Of a DNA stretch of 64,000 nucleotides, positions 50,875 to 61,716 are shown in pieces. The stretch lies in the NCBI GenBank assembly GCA_964020155.1, contig OZ026553.1, positions 3,662,509-3,726,508 on the forward strand. Reading direction: 5' to 3'. The notes under the pieces were generated by a model. The model did not search any database, was not told the DNA's origin, and worked only from the letters and a program-made list of their open reading frames with translations. Numbering within the stretch: position 1 is the stretch's first letter; the number at the start of each line of letters is the position of its first letter. Source of the stretch: Chondrilla cf. caribensis. Lineage: Eukaryota > Porifera > Demospongiae > Chondrillida > Chondrillidae. Made by a program: the position numbers and the translations under genes.

Positions 50875-51613
50875 TTAATTTGGAGGATGGGTGAGAAAGG
50901 AAGTGTCCACTGAGCAGCGAATGTACAGAACATCTTGTTCGACATAGATTGGGTTGTTGAGGTGCTCCAATGGAATGAACTTTGGACAACCTGAAGCGAC
51001 GTTCATCTCATTGGTGGGTGGTTGGAAACTCTTGCTCCGAGGGTTTGCTCTGAATATCTCACTCACATCTCCACTGTGGTTGTCTTGGTTGATCACAGTG
51101 AGTGTGTTGCAAGACTGAAAGGGCCAGGACAACAAGGCATCGAACTCTCCCTTCATGATGACGAAAAACAGGGACAGATGAGTCTTTTCACCCATTCCAT
51201 CCCCATTCAAATATGCACGGATACACATTTTGTATCCCATACGAGAGCTGGAGAAAGGAGAGCTGTAAACTGAGGAGCCCTTGCCTGTTTCAGCATCATG
51301 GATACGTCTGGACGCATTGGGAATCCTCCAGAGGAAATCACCATTGTACGTGCTCATTATAGATGCCTGTAGCTGCAGTTCCAGATCAGTACACTGAGTG
51401 CTGAGAGTGGTGACCTGTTGTTCCAGTTCTCCCATGCGTTTTTCCATCAGGTAAGTCTGTTGCTTGTCGTAAGGGCACAATCTCTCCAGCTCTAACTACA
51501 GCTTGATACCCTTTGTCGATGGGGTGGATGTCAGTGAGGGTGTTCTGTAGCACCCTAACAGTTTCTTCAAGATTTGATGTCCTCTTGTCAAAGTCTGCAT
51601 CCCCAGCATACAC
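50875..51613 (-). CDS. TRAF-type coiled coil and MATH domain, unit N3
   Basis: The minus-strand frame 50,875-51,480 (201 codons from a non-ATG codon, ATG inside YLMEKRMGEL) gives an uninterrupted MATH domain ending LYIRCSVDTSFLTHPPN and a TAA stop. The preceding 75-codon coiled-coil frame (51,386-51,613) overlaps it in another register because of one extra G in CTGATGGAAAAACGC. The intact MATH domain retains the conserved GYKMCIRAYLNGDGMG core. No promoter or ATG is seen at its 5' end, so it may be an exon, a retained open frame or a young pseudogene. Confidence 0.6.
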
Positions 51614-51645
51614 CTTCTCGAACTTACGTATGTTTTAAAGGTTGG

Positions 51646-52392
51646 TTAATTTGGAGGATGGGCGAGAAAGGAAGTGTCCACTGAGCAGCGAATGTACAGA
51701 ACATCTTGTTTGACATAGATTGGGTTGTTGAGGTGCTCCAATGGAACAAACTTCGGACAGCCTGAAGCGATGTTCATCTCACTGGTGGGTCGCTGGAAGC
51801 TCTTGCTCTGAGGGTTTGAGGGTTTGCTCTGAACACTTCACGCACATCTCCACTGCGGTTGTCTTGGTTGATCACAGTGAGTGTGTTGCAAGACTGAAAG
51901 GGCTAGGACAACAAGGCATCGAACTCTCCCTTCATGATGACGAAAAACAGGGACAGATGAGTCTTTTCACCCATTCCATCCCCATTCAAATATGCACGGA
52001 TACACATTTTGTATCCCATACGAGAGCTGGAGAAAGGAGAGCTGTAAACTGAGGAGCCCTTGCCTGTTTCAGCATCATGGATACGTCTGGACGCATTGGG
52101 AATCCTCCAGAGGAAATCACCATTGTACGTGCTCATTATAGATGCCTGTAGCTGCAGTTCCAGATCAGTACACTGAGTGCTGAGAGTGGTGACCTGTTGT
52201 TCCAGTTCTCCCATGCGTTTTTCCATCAGGTAAGTCTGTTGCTTGTCGTAAGGGCACAATCTCTCCAGCTCTAACTACAGCTTGATACCCTTTGTCGATG
52301 GGGTGGATGTCAGTGAGAGTGTTCTGTAGCACCCTAACAGTTTCTTCCAGATTTGATGTCCTCTTGTCAAAGTCTGCATCCCCAGCATACAC
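51646..52392 (-). pseudogene. MATH-array unit N4, nonsense-bearing
   Basis: Same TGG to TAG change at WPFQS as N2 (plus-strand GGGCTAGGAC near 51,900) and the same GAGGGTTT duplication. Its coiled-coil junction is of the frame-shifted type, like N3. The open frame 51,903-52,259 covers coil to LLS-stop. Confidence 0.75.
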
Positions 52393-52424
52393 CTTCTCGA
52401 ACTTACGTATGTTTTAAAGGTTGG

Positions 52425-53162
52425 TTAATTTGGAGGATGGGTGAGAAAGGAAGTGTCCACTGAGCAGCGAATGTACAGAACATCTTGTTCGACATAGATT
52501 GGGTTGTTGAGGTGCTCCAATGGAATGAACTTTGGACAACCTGAAGCGACGTTCATCTCATTGGTGGGTGGTTGGAAACTCTTGCTCCGAGGGTTTGCTC
52601 TGAATATCTCACTCACATCTCCACTGTGGTTGTCTTGGCTGATCAGAGTGAGTGTGATGCGGGACTGGAAGGGCCAGGACAACAAGGCATCGAACTCTCC
52701 CTTCATGATGACGAAAAACAGGGACAGATGAGTCTTTTCACCCATTCCATCCCCATTCAAATATGCACGGATACACATTTTGTATCCCATACGAGAGCTG
52801 GAGAAAGGAGAGCTGTAAACTGAGGAGCCCTTGCCTGTTTCAGCATCATGGATACGTCTGGACGCATTGGGAATCCTCCAGAGGAAATCACCATTGTACG
52901 TGCTCATTATAGATGCCTGTAGCTGCAGTTCCAGATCAGTACACTGAGTGCTGAGAGTGGTGACCTGTTGTTCCAGTTCTCCCATGCGTTTTTCATCAGG
53001 TAAGTCTGCTGCTTGTCGTAAGGGCACAATCTCTCCAGCTCTAACTACAGCTTGATACCCTTTGTCGATGGGGTGGATGTCAGTGAGGGTGTTCTGTAGC
53101 ACCCTAACAGTTTCTTCCAGATTTGATGTCCTCTTGTCAAAGTCTGCATCCCCAGCATACAC
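52425..53162 (-). CDS. Longest open MATH unit, N5 (245 codons)
   Basis: The only unit in which the heptad region, the linker and the complete MATH domain are in one frame. The heptad region (about residues 1-38, DKRTSNLEETVRVLQNTL) is followed by the alternative-frame linker RAGEIVPLRQAADLPDE, a second coil MGELEQQVTTLSTQCTDLEL, and a MATH domain of about residues 88-235 ending SVDTSFLTHPPN. The 5' codon is GTG, not ATG, and the frame upstream reaches a TAA within 8 codons. The first ATG (KRMGEL) would give about 185 residues. TRAF MATH domains are normally the C-terminal part of larger proteins. A stand-alone product is uncertain. Confidence 0.6.
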   Translation of the reverse strand: MYAGDADFDKRTSNLEETVRVLQNTLTDIHPIDKGYQAVVRAGEIVPLRQAADLPDEKRMGELEQQVTTLSTQCTDLELQLQASIMSTYNGDFLWRIPNASRRIHDAETGKGSSVYSSPFSSSRMGYKMCIRAYLNGDGMGEKTHLSLFFVIMKGEFDALLSWPFQSRITLTLISQDNHSGDVSEIFRANPRSKSFQPPTNEMNVASGCPKFIPLEHLNNPIYVEQDVLYIRCSVDTSFLTHPPN

Positions 53163-53194
53163 CTTCTCGAACTTACGTATGTTTTAAAGGTTGG

Positions 53195-53941
53195 TTAATT
53201 TGGAGGATGGGTGAGAAAGGAAGTGTCCACTGAGCAGCGAATGTACAGAACATCTTGTTTGACATAGATTGGGTTGTTGAGGTGCTCCAATGGAACAAAC
53301 TTCGGACAGCCTGAAGCGATGTTCATCTCACTGGTGGGTCGCTGGAAGCTCTTGCTCTGAGGGTTTGAGGGTTTGCTCTGAACACTTCACGCACATCTCC
53401 ACTGCGGTTGTCTTGGTTGATCAGAGTGAGTGTGATGCGGGACTGGAAGGGCCAGGACAACAAGGCATCGAACTCTCCCTTCATGATGACGAAAAACAGG
53501 GACAGATGAGTCTTTTCACCCATTCCATCCCCATTCAAATATGCACGGATACACATTTTGTATCCCATACGAGAGTTGGAGAAAGGAGAGCTGTAAACTG
53601 AGGAGCCCTTGCCTGTTTTAGCATCATGGATACGTCTGGACGCATTGGGAATCCTCCAGAGGAAATCACCATTGTACGTGCTCATTATAGATGCCTGTAG
53701 CTGCAGTTCCAGATCAGTACACTGAGTGCTGAGAGTGGTGACCTGTTGTTCCAGTTCTCCCATGCGTTTTTCCATCAGGTAAGTCTGTTGCTTGTCGTAA
53801 GGGCACAATCTCTCCAGCTCTAACTACAGCTTGATACCCTTTGTCGATGGGGTGGATGTCAGTGAGGGTGTTCTGTAGCACCCTAACAGTTTCTTCCAGA
53901 TTTGATGTCCTCTTGTCAAAGTCTGCATCCCCAGCATACAC
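53195..53941 (-). pseudogene. MATH-array unit N6, frameshifted
   Basis: WPFQS is intact here, but the GAGGGTTTGAGGGTTTGC duplication (about 53,360-53,377) and neighbouring changes take the frame to ANPQTLRARASSDPPVR and a stop. The last third of the MATH domain (NVASGCPKF to the end) is therefore lost in frame. The coil junction is of the shifted type. Confidence 0.75.
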
Positions 53942-53973
53942 CTTCTCGAACTTACGTATGTTTTAAAGGTTGG

Positions 53974-54712
53974 TTAATTTGGAGGATGGGTGAGAAAGGA
54001 AGTGTCCACTGAGCAGCGAATGTACAGAACATCTTGTTCGACATAGATTGGGTTGTTGAGGTGCTCCAATGGAATGAACTTTGGACAACCTGAAGTGACG
54101 TTCATCTCATTGGTGGGTGGTTGGAAACTCTTGCTCCGAGGGTTTGCTCTGAATATCTCACTCACATCTCCACTGTGGTTGTCTTGGTTGATCACAGTGA
54201 GTGTGTTGCAAGACTGAAAGGGCCAGGACAACAAAGCATCGAACTCTCCCTTCATGATGACGAAAAACAGGGACAGATGAGTCTTTTCACCCATTCCATC
54301 CCCATTCAAATATGCACGGATACACATTTTGTATCCCATACGAGAGCTGGAGAAAGAAGAGCTGTAAACTGAGGAGCCCTTGCCTGTTTCAGCATCATGG
54401 ATACGTCTGGACGCATTGGGAATCTTCCAGAGGAAATCACCATTGTACGTGCTCATTATAGATGCCTGTAGCTGCAGTTCCAGATCAGTACACTGAGTGC
54501 TGAGAGTGGTGACCTGTTGTTCCAGTTCTCCCATGCGTTTTTCCATCAGGTAAGTCTGTTGCTTGTCGTAAGGGCACAATCTCTCCAGCTCTAACTACAG
54601 CTTGATACCCTTTGTCGATGGGGTGGATGTCAGTGAGGGTGTTCTGTAGCACCCTAACAGTTTCTTCCAGATTTGATGTCCTCTTGTCAAAGTCTGCATC
54701 CCCAGCATACAC
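53974..54712 (-). CDS. TRAF-type coiled coil and MATH domain, unit N7
   Basis: The minus-strand frame 53,974-54,579 (201 codons) is intact over the whole MATH domain. Replacements relative to N3 are few: LWKIP for LWRIP, YSSSFSSSRMG, and NEMNVTSGCPKF. It ends SFLTHPPN then TAA, and the coil frame above it is offset by one base, as in N3. With N3 and N5 it forms the alternate set of units with undamaged MATH frames. Confidence 0.6.
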
Positions 54713-54744
54713 CTTCTCGAACTTACGTATGTTTTAAAGGTTGG

Positions 54745-55255
54745 TTAATTTGGAGGATGGGTGAGAAAGGAAGTGTCCACTGAGCAGCGAATGTACAGAA
54801 CATCTTGTTCGACATAGATTGGGTTGTTGAGGTGCTCCAATGGAATGAACTTTGGACAACCTGAAGCGACGTTCATCTCATTGGTGGGTGGTTGGAAACT
54901 CTTGCTCCGAGGGTTTGCTCTGAATATCTCACTCACATCTCCACTGTGGTTGTCTTGGTTGATCAGAGTGAGTGTGATGCCAGACTGAAAGGGCCAGGAC
55001 AACAAGGCATCAAACTCTCCCTTCATGATGATGAAAAACAGAGATAGATGAGTTTTGTCACCCATTCCATCCCTGTTGAAATATGCACGGATACACATTT
55101 TGTATCCCGTATGAGAGCTGAAGAAAGGAAGGTTGTAAACTGAGGAGCCCTTGCCTGTTTAGCATCACAGATACAGCTGGATACATCCGGAATCCTCTAG
55201 AGGAAATCACCATTGTACGTGCTCACTATAGATGCCTGTAGCTGCAGTTCCAGAT
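54745..55255 (-). pseudogene. Upstream-most MATH unit N8, with acceptor-like 5' edge
   Basis: Contains only the MATH part. At its 5' edge the minus strand reads GGTGTAG then ATCTGGAACTGCAGCTACAG, that is TGTAG as a possible splice acceptor before (G)AT-CTG-GAA (D-L-E-L-Q-L-Q), giving a phase-1 exon start at 55,255. It carries the one-base loss in GCTAAACAGGC, like P1 and P3, so the N-terminal third of the domain is out of frame with the rest. The open part 54,745-55,098 runs from CIRAYFNRDGMG to SFLTHPPN. It looks like the ancestral terminal exon, later damaged. Confidence 0.7.
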
Positions 55256-57200
55256 CTACACCACATGTATCATATTTCAATGTAAAATGCAAAGAATTGC
55301 ATTAATGTACATGCACCTTTCCCTACCAATAGGTACCTTTTTGTACACAAACAGAGCAGCGTGTGATAGTGTTGTGTGGCTGATCGTGAGACAAGAATTC
55401 CCAAACTAACAAAATGACCAAGCCTTTCTAGCATGAGCCTTAGAGGTGCAAAGTTCTCACATAGTGGCAAGTATGGCTGCATTGAGTGTCCATGCCCACA
55501 AAGGTACACTCGTGGGTGTCCAAAGGGCCCTTCACACACGACACCCACCACTGAAGTGACAACCTACACGTTGTACATAAAAGGCATGTACACACTTGTA
55601 TGTACAGAAAGTATGCATACATATACACTGACTGTGTAGGTGGTAGTAGCAGGATGTGTGGTATCAAACATAACAGGTCTGTGGGAGATAGACACAGAAG
55701 CACACTGTTACATGACAGAATCGCAAACAGTTGACAAGAGTATGAGAGTGCAATTTACGGTTTAGATACGTGCATGCATGTAGAACATGCTGTACATAAC
55801 TATGGCTGATCCTGAGATGGTTGGATACTTTAACGTGAATACAAGACAAGGACTCCTACACAGTCCTTCCACACACATGTGAATATCTACTATTTGTATG
55901 TGTTCATGCAGGAACACATAAGAATCTCACATATGTACACTAAACACACACACACACACACACACACACACCAGAAGAATCAGGTCTCATCTCATGTTCA
56001 GCACATTCCTCCTGCATACTTGTGGAAGGTGAGGTCAGAGAATAGATAATCTATACTACGTAACCATGTAGTATAGATTATCTACGTATATAACGTCAGA
56101 CCAACACATCTCATCAGAACATATTTCCTCCCACATTACAGAACACTACCCATCACTAGGAGTACAGGAGCTGATTCGACATACTTGTATAAACTGTTGT
56201 CGCAATAGGGAAACCTGATATTGTGCTGATGATGGTTAGCAAGTTGCTTGACCACACTGGTAGGAGGTAGTTGTTGTACAGTGTGAGTAGTTGAATGTGC
56301 CTTCAAAGGGGACCTCATGAAATACCATTTCAAGAAATTAATTTGACCACAAGCACAGAATCAAATATGGATCCACAATCCTTGGTAGGAAGTTCGTAGT
56401 CACGCATAGACACAGAATGTAAACAATTATATTATGTCAAAAGACCACACAGCTTAAAAGCCCAATTGAAGTGTCCTCCAGTAGGCAGACTGTGTTAGAT
56501 TACCAGTAGCGCAATAGAAGTACAGGTACAACATAGAAATTGATACACATGCATGCAGGCACACACACAGGTACACACACAGGTACACACACATGCGATT
56601 TTCAAGCTAGTACATACTCAAACCAGTACATACTGCTACACACGATAAATAATGGCACAGAGACTCAAAACACAAAACACATCATAAACACACCACTGAG
56701 ATTTAACTGGTAATATTTATAACTTGGGTCCCCCAATACCTACGTATATACATATGGCAGACCCCTTATACACTGGGGTGAATTAAAATGAATTTCATTA
56801 ATCCCCATCATACCACATTGGCACCAGGGTCCTGTCCACACAATGAATACTATTACAGGGAGTACATTCATGACCTGTGCTGGAGACCACACCTTGACAA
56901 CTGACACATCAAAACAGTGACCTTTCATCTCCGAAAGAAAGCAAACAGCCACACCAAGACACATACCACACTAACCGGATCAGAATCAGTTATCCACTAA
57001 CATGCCATATGTTTATAGTTCAATTGATAGCGGATTATGTGGAAAGGGGCACCAGGTATACGTATAGCAGTATGCATGTATGTGTACACATACGTACAGT
57101 ATAAACACACATGAACATGTACGGTACATAAACATGCACAGAGTTATATACGTAGTATAATATATATTTATATATAATATCAATAACAGCCACTCCATCC
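55256..57200. other. Non-coding stretch upstream of the MATH array
   Basis: 55,262-55,430 is inverted-homologous to 38,590-38,755, upstream of pseudogene P2, and may be old intron sequence. Beyond that lie a CA tract (about 55,947-55,971), a 17-bp palindrome and (CA)nGGTA motifs (about 56,557-56,592). A minus-strand frame (56,740-56,964) has several cysteines but no recognised domain. No TRAF RING or zinc-finger exon is seen. Confidence 0.55.
56043..56084. repeat. 17-bp perfect palindrome
   Basis: TAGATAATCTATACTAC at 56,043-56,059 and its exact reverse complement at 56,068-56,084, with an 8-nt spacer. A potential hairpin of unknown meaning. Confidence 0.92.
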
Positions 57201-57204
57201 CAAT

Positions 57205-58400
57205 GATGTTACTCTAATCCATTTTATACACTGCTAGCGTGATGCTATGCACTGTAGCCATGGGGTTATAAATTATGAATGTTAAACATTCCTAATAAGT
57301 ACTTTGCAATATAGGTGCATACACAGCCTGATTATGTTTGTTTAGTTAACATACCTACTTAGCTTAATGGTAAGCACATCTATTCACATAGTGGACGTAT
57401 GTAAATATGGTAAGCTCGTTGAAGCAATCTTCTACCACAAACCTCAGAGACTGTGATGAGTACCTCACAATTGAAGGGCACACCAAATCTCTACTTCTAT
57501 ATCCAACATAGGCATGAGAAGAAGGGAGGGCAGCAAGAGCTGAAGCATTTCCCAACACATTTACAGAAAGAGGGATGGCTGGAGCATCCTTATTCACCCG
57601 GAACATACCAAAAGAGTATATGGTGTGGTTACCACACTTTCCTTGTGAATACACACTTCTGGTTGGTACATACGTGCTCCCAATTAGCACACACTCCTGG
57701 CTAGTACACACTCCTAGTTAGCACACACTCTTAGCTAGTACACATTCCTGGTTAGTACACACTCCTGGTTAGAATACACCATTGGTTAGTACACACTCCT
57801 GCAGAGTTAGTACACACTCCTGGTTAGTACATATTCCTGGTTAGCACACACTGATTAATACATACAGTATGTACTACATGAGCACTTCACTCAGTCCCTA
57901 GCTCATGTTCGTACACTATGTCAGCCAGTAAAGTATGTACCTCTGATGCCCTCCAAGGTACTCACTAAATAAATTGCACTATAAAGGCAAACTTATTTTG
58001 AGCACATTTCCTAACAGTTTCCTCTTACAACACAAACTTCCACCACAACAAACGGTTCCTGTTTTAAAAACAGCAAAACTAGCATGATATCTTATGCACA
58101 GAACACTATGTCAACAGCTATCAATTACGTCATTAAGGTCATTAAATTGACCTTAGATCTCTGAGTTAGGCACTACTAGTACACTCGGTCTAGTATACAG
58201 CATGTACAGCGTAGATTACGTGTGCACAAATGGAGATTGAACGCACACAGGACACACATATCTCACAAAGAGCTAGTGTGTGTTTGCAGTCGATAACCAG
58301 ACAACCATGGAAATTTTCTAGTGTGGACTAACTGAAAGGAGAAACATTTTGGTATGAAGCTGGGAATCACTCACCTGTTTGAAGTTAGTATTGATGCAAT
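57205..58400. repeat. Segmental duplication, right member
   Basis: 57,205-57,340 matches 47,020-47,150. 57,640-57,855 holds 17-bp minisatellite units as in 47,265-48,245. 57,866-58,395 matches 48,246-48,830. The intervening 57,364-57,711 minus-strand frame (115 codons, no clear ATG) has mixed composition but no recognised family. Confidence 0.85.
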
Positions 58401-58870
58401 CTGGCCTCCAAGTTACATAATATTCATAAGGTATCCCACCTAATTTGGAAGAAAAAGAATGTACTAACAATGTGATAAAACAGCTCCAACCATGGCCAGT
58501 CAGTTCCAGAGGCCACTACAACATCCATCACCAGCATAACAAGACCAACATACGTATCAACTCCTATTGTGTAAGTAACCCACAAAAATATGCTGTACTA
58601 TACTAGGTCACTGTGTGGATAATGTTGAATGTGCTTGACCATTCGCTAAGTGTGTCAAGAGGTCCGACACTAATTGTGGGAATATGATAAATGTAATCTA
58701 AAAGCCCACAGAAATGCACAGGTTTTCAGTTAGTTATGTAATCACATCAAATGAAATTATTATCTATCCTTATATGACGAAACCTTCCAGCCTCTGGGAG
58801 CATTCTAGTTTTGGGTAGAAGCAAGGAACTGCATTTCTGAATACTCCTGTATTGCATTCAGAAGTAGTGA
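58401..58870. other. Non-coding, no structure seen
   Basis: No open frame, repeat or motif I can support. Confidence 0.5.
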
Positions 58871-58911
58871 TATAAACCTTGCATAATCACACACCCACAG
58901 ACACACCACAT

Positions 58912-58960
<49 letters not shown>

Positions 58961-58967
58961 CACACAT

Positions 58968-59035
<68 letters not shown>

Positions 59036-59060
59036 ACAGACACACACACATACACAGACA
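58871..59060. repeat. CA-rich microsatellite, first copy
   Basis: Starts with TATAAACCTTGCATAATCAC and ACACACCACATGCACAC, followed by (CA)n with GCA and ACAG interruptions. The same leader precedes the second CA tract at 59,611. Confidence 0.95.
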
Positions 59061-59184
59061 GTACTTGAACACAGACCCAGTGAACATGGCTTATATTGGA
59101 TAGTTTTTATATATTATAGTACACAAATGGGACTGTAAGATGTTCACTACTTAACATAAAGCAAACTCTCAGTCCCATACTGGG

Positions 59185-59612
59185 CATGGCATAGTGGCCC
59201 AGGTATAGTGGCCCGGGTATAGTGGCCCGGGTATAGTGACCCGGGTATAGTGGCCCAGGTATAGTGGCCCGGGTATAGTGACCCGGGTATAGTGGCCCAG
59301 GTATAGTGGCCCAGGTATAGTGGCCCAGGTATAGTGGCCCAGGTATAGTGGCCCGGGTATAGTGGCCCGGGTATAGTGGCCCGGGTATAGTGGCCCAGGT
59401 ATAGTGGCCCAGGTATAGTGGCCCAGGTATAGTGGCCCAGGTATAGTGGCCCAGGTATAGTGGCCCGGGTATAGTGGCCCAGGTATAGTGGCCCGGGTAT
59501 AGTGGCCCAGGTATAGTGGCCCGGGTATAGTGGCCCAGGTATAGTGGCCCAGGTATAGTGGCCCAGGTATAGTGGCCCAGGTACAGTGGCCTAGGTATAG
59601 TGGCCCAGGTAT
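59185..59612. repeat. 14-bp GC-rich minisatellite
   Basis: About 30 tandem copies of GTGGCCCAGGTATA, alternating irregularly with the GGG variant GTGGCCCGGGTATA and occasional GTGACCC. The open minus-strand frame (GPLYLGHYTWATIP-type) is a consequence of 14 x 3 periodicity. Confidence 0.97.
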
Positions 59613-59650
59613 AAACCTTGCATAATCACACACCCACAGACACACCACAT

Positions 59651-59714
<64 letters not shown>

Positions 59715-59722
59715 GCACGCAC

Positions 59723-59788
<66 letters not shown>

Positions 59789-59802
59789 GCACGCACGCAC
59801 AC

Positions 59803-59892
<90 letters not shown>

Positions 59893-59912
59893 GCATACAC
59901 ACACCATACACA
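59611..59912. repeat. CA-rich microsatellite, second copy
   Basis: Shares the TATAAACCTTGCATAATCAC leader with 58,871, so a segment of about 735 bp was duplicated and the minisatellite lies between the copies. GCACGCACGC interruptions split the CA tract into three. Confidence 0.95.
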
Positions 59913-61660
59913 CTCCTGTAATTATTTGCTGAAATAGGTTAGAATACATATATAAACTGTTTTTACATACAGTCCCCAAGAAACCGACTGTCATTACTAT
60001 GGTTAACCTAATACTTCAAAGGCCAGAACAATGCTTGATGACAATTAAGTTAAATTGACAATGTTTCAATATGATGGTTGAAATACAAAGGCTTCCCCAT
60101 ACGTAAGCATAATGACCTGTCTAAATGTAACCAAACTAGCAGAAAAGAGTAGTAAACAGCAACAGTAACAGCCAATGCACTGAAGGCGCCCTTGGCTATG
60201 TAAAGTAAGTAGGCAGTTGACCAACCTGGTCTATAGTTACTTCACTTTTGAATGGACAGCCCCTGATTCAAGGTGGCTTTCATCCTATGGCCCTACCAGA
60301 GATTAATCATCAGAACTGGTGGTCTTAGTGTACATGAGCTAGGGATAGGAAAAGTGTAGCAATCAAGGTAGAAAACCTTGATAATCCAACACCATCTATA
60401 ATTTTGACCACATTCTGTGACATACGTATCAAATCATTACCAACCATGCATACAATAATTCTGGCATGTATTCAACGCCCGGATTTGATTATCAAGTTCC
60501 ACTGTAGTTACTAAGCAAGTGGTAACGTGCAACGTCAAATTGGGGTACAGTGGATCCTTGATAGGCACTCATCGAATTATGCATGGTTCTACTATTATTA
60601 TATTTTACAGAACCTAGTGCGAACTAAGCAGCAAGGCATAGTCTGAGAGTTTGATTTTACTTTGGACTATTTATGTACAGCAGGATCACAGTTATTGTTA
60701 ACAGCAACATTTAGCCCACACTGGCCCCATCGTTTTAGTTGAAATGTGGCTTGCCTTGCAATTAACAATTCAATTGCCATCCTAACATGTGTGAATTATC
60801 CAAAATAACATTAAATGAACTCCATCCGGGTAACTAGCACGTCAGACAAGTTCTACAATGCCACAGTAGAGTGCACAATGTGTAGAATGATATGCATTTT
60901 TCACGTCTACATACTATCATTCAGTCTGGAGTTTGCCATTATGTTATTATACATGTGTGTACATTCCTTTTTCTCCACAAATATTGAAACACCTCAATGT
61001 CATCCTTGGAAAGGGTTACACAAAGAGTTATCCTATGAATGTGTTCCCATGAAACACATTATTCATGTATTTAAACCTCTCATGATGAACAAGCAATAAT
61101 GTGTTACTGATTGCTCGGGATGGATATGGTACCAAAAAGAAAGAAAAGTACAATGCACTCATGTTCCATATTGTATCGACATACATATCCCATGCAGTCT
61201 GGATCATACTGGACACCATACAGACTGAGTATATAGCTCACATGTAAGCACAGTATATGGCTCAACAGTACAGGTGACTCCAAGGTAGAAAATGCAGATA
61301 GAAGTTGGGGAGGTGAGGAGGGGGTCAAATCTTCAAATCAAACATGTACAATTCTAATATAATATTTTGTTCTACATATGTAGATAGTCTCAAGCCTACA
61401 CTCTTCAAAGTGAAGGGTCTGAAATCAATACAGATCAATGAATTGGACAGAGATTAAGCCCAAAAGAACTCAGTGCTCAATAAAGCAATGAAAATATATG
61501 TAAAAGAAACAGACACTCACAAAACGTGGTAAACTGGAGTCAACAAATCCTGAAGAAGTGTTCAAGTTGAGGTAGCCGTTGTTAACCGCATTAAACAGAG
61601 ATTCATAGCTATAGGAAGTCGTTCTGAACCGGGAAGTAGAGTGGATGTTTGAAGTGGAAG
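59913..61660. other. Non-coding stretch before the last exon
   Basis: Apart from the MITE remnant at 60,368-60,504 I see no structure. A plus-strand ATG frame of 94 codons at 60,815-61,099 is hydrophobic in part but has no recognised domain, and I do not support it as a gene. Confidence 0.5.
60368..60504. mobile_element. Decayed MITE, CTTGATAATC-type ends
   Basis: The right end, read on the other strand, is CAGTGGAACTTGATAATC, followed by TA. The left end is GAAAACCTTGATAATCCAAC with the CAGTG start lost. This resembles pogo/Tigger-like MITE termini. Confidence 0.55.
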
Positions 61661-61670
61661 CTATAGCAAG

Positions 61671-61678
61671 TATAAAAG
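61671..61678 (+). promoter_or_regulatory. Candidate TATA box
   Basis: TATAAAAG 46 bp upstream of the ATG at 61,717, which would place a start site near 61,700. The following bases make AAAAG/GTGAGT, which also fits a splice donor, so the alternative is that this is the end of an upstream non-coding exon. Confidence 0.4.
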
Positions 61679-61716
61679 GTGAGTGCTCTTGTATGAGCGT
61701 GTTATAGTTGTCAAAA

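Noticed and set aside
49542..54372. Plus-strand frames of 75-103 codons opposite the MATH units
   Set aside because: They are antisense shadows. The minus strand encodes a recognisable MATH domain, while these peptides have no family and repeat only because the DNA does.
57364..57711. 115-codon minus-strand frame with mixed composition
   Set aside because: It lies in a duplicated repeat region, begins on a non-ATG codon inside the 17-bp minisatellite, and matches no family I know.
59169..59900. 243-codon minus-strand frame with a repeating GPLYLGHYTWATIP peptide
   Set aside because: Produced by the 14-bp minisatellite (three units equal 42 bp) joined to a CA tract. There is no promoter or splice context.
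60815..61099. 94-codon ATG frame, partly hydrophobic
   Set aside because: Short, no recognised domain, no coding-like base composition and no flanking splice or promoter signals.
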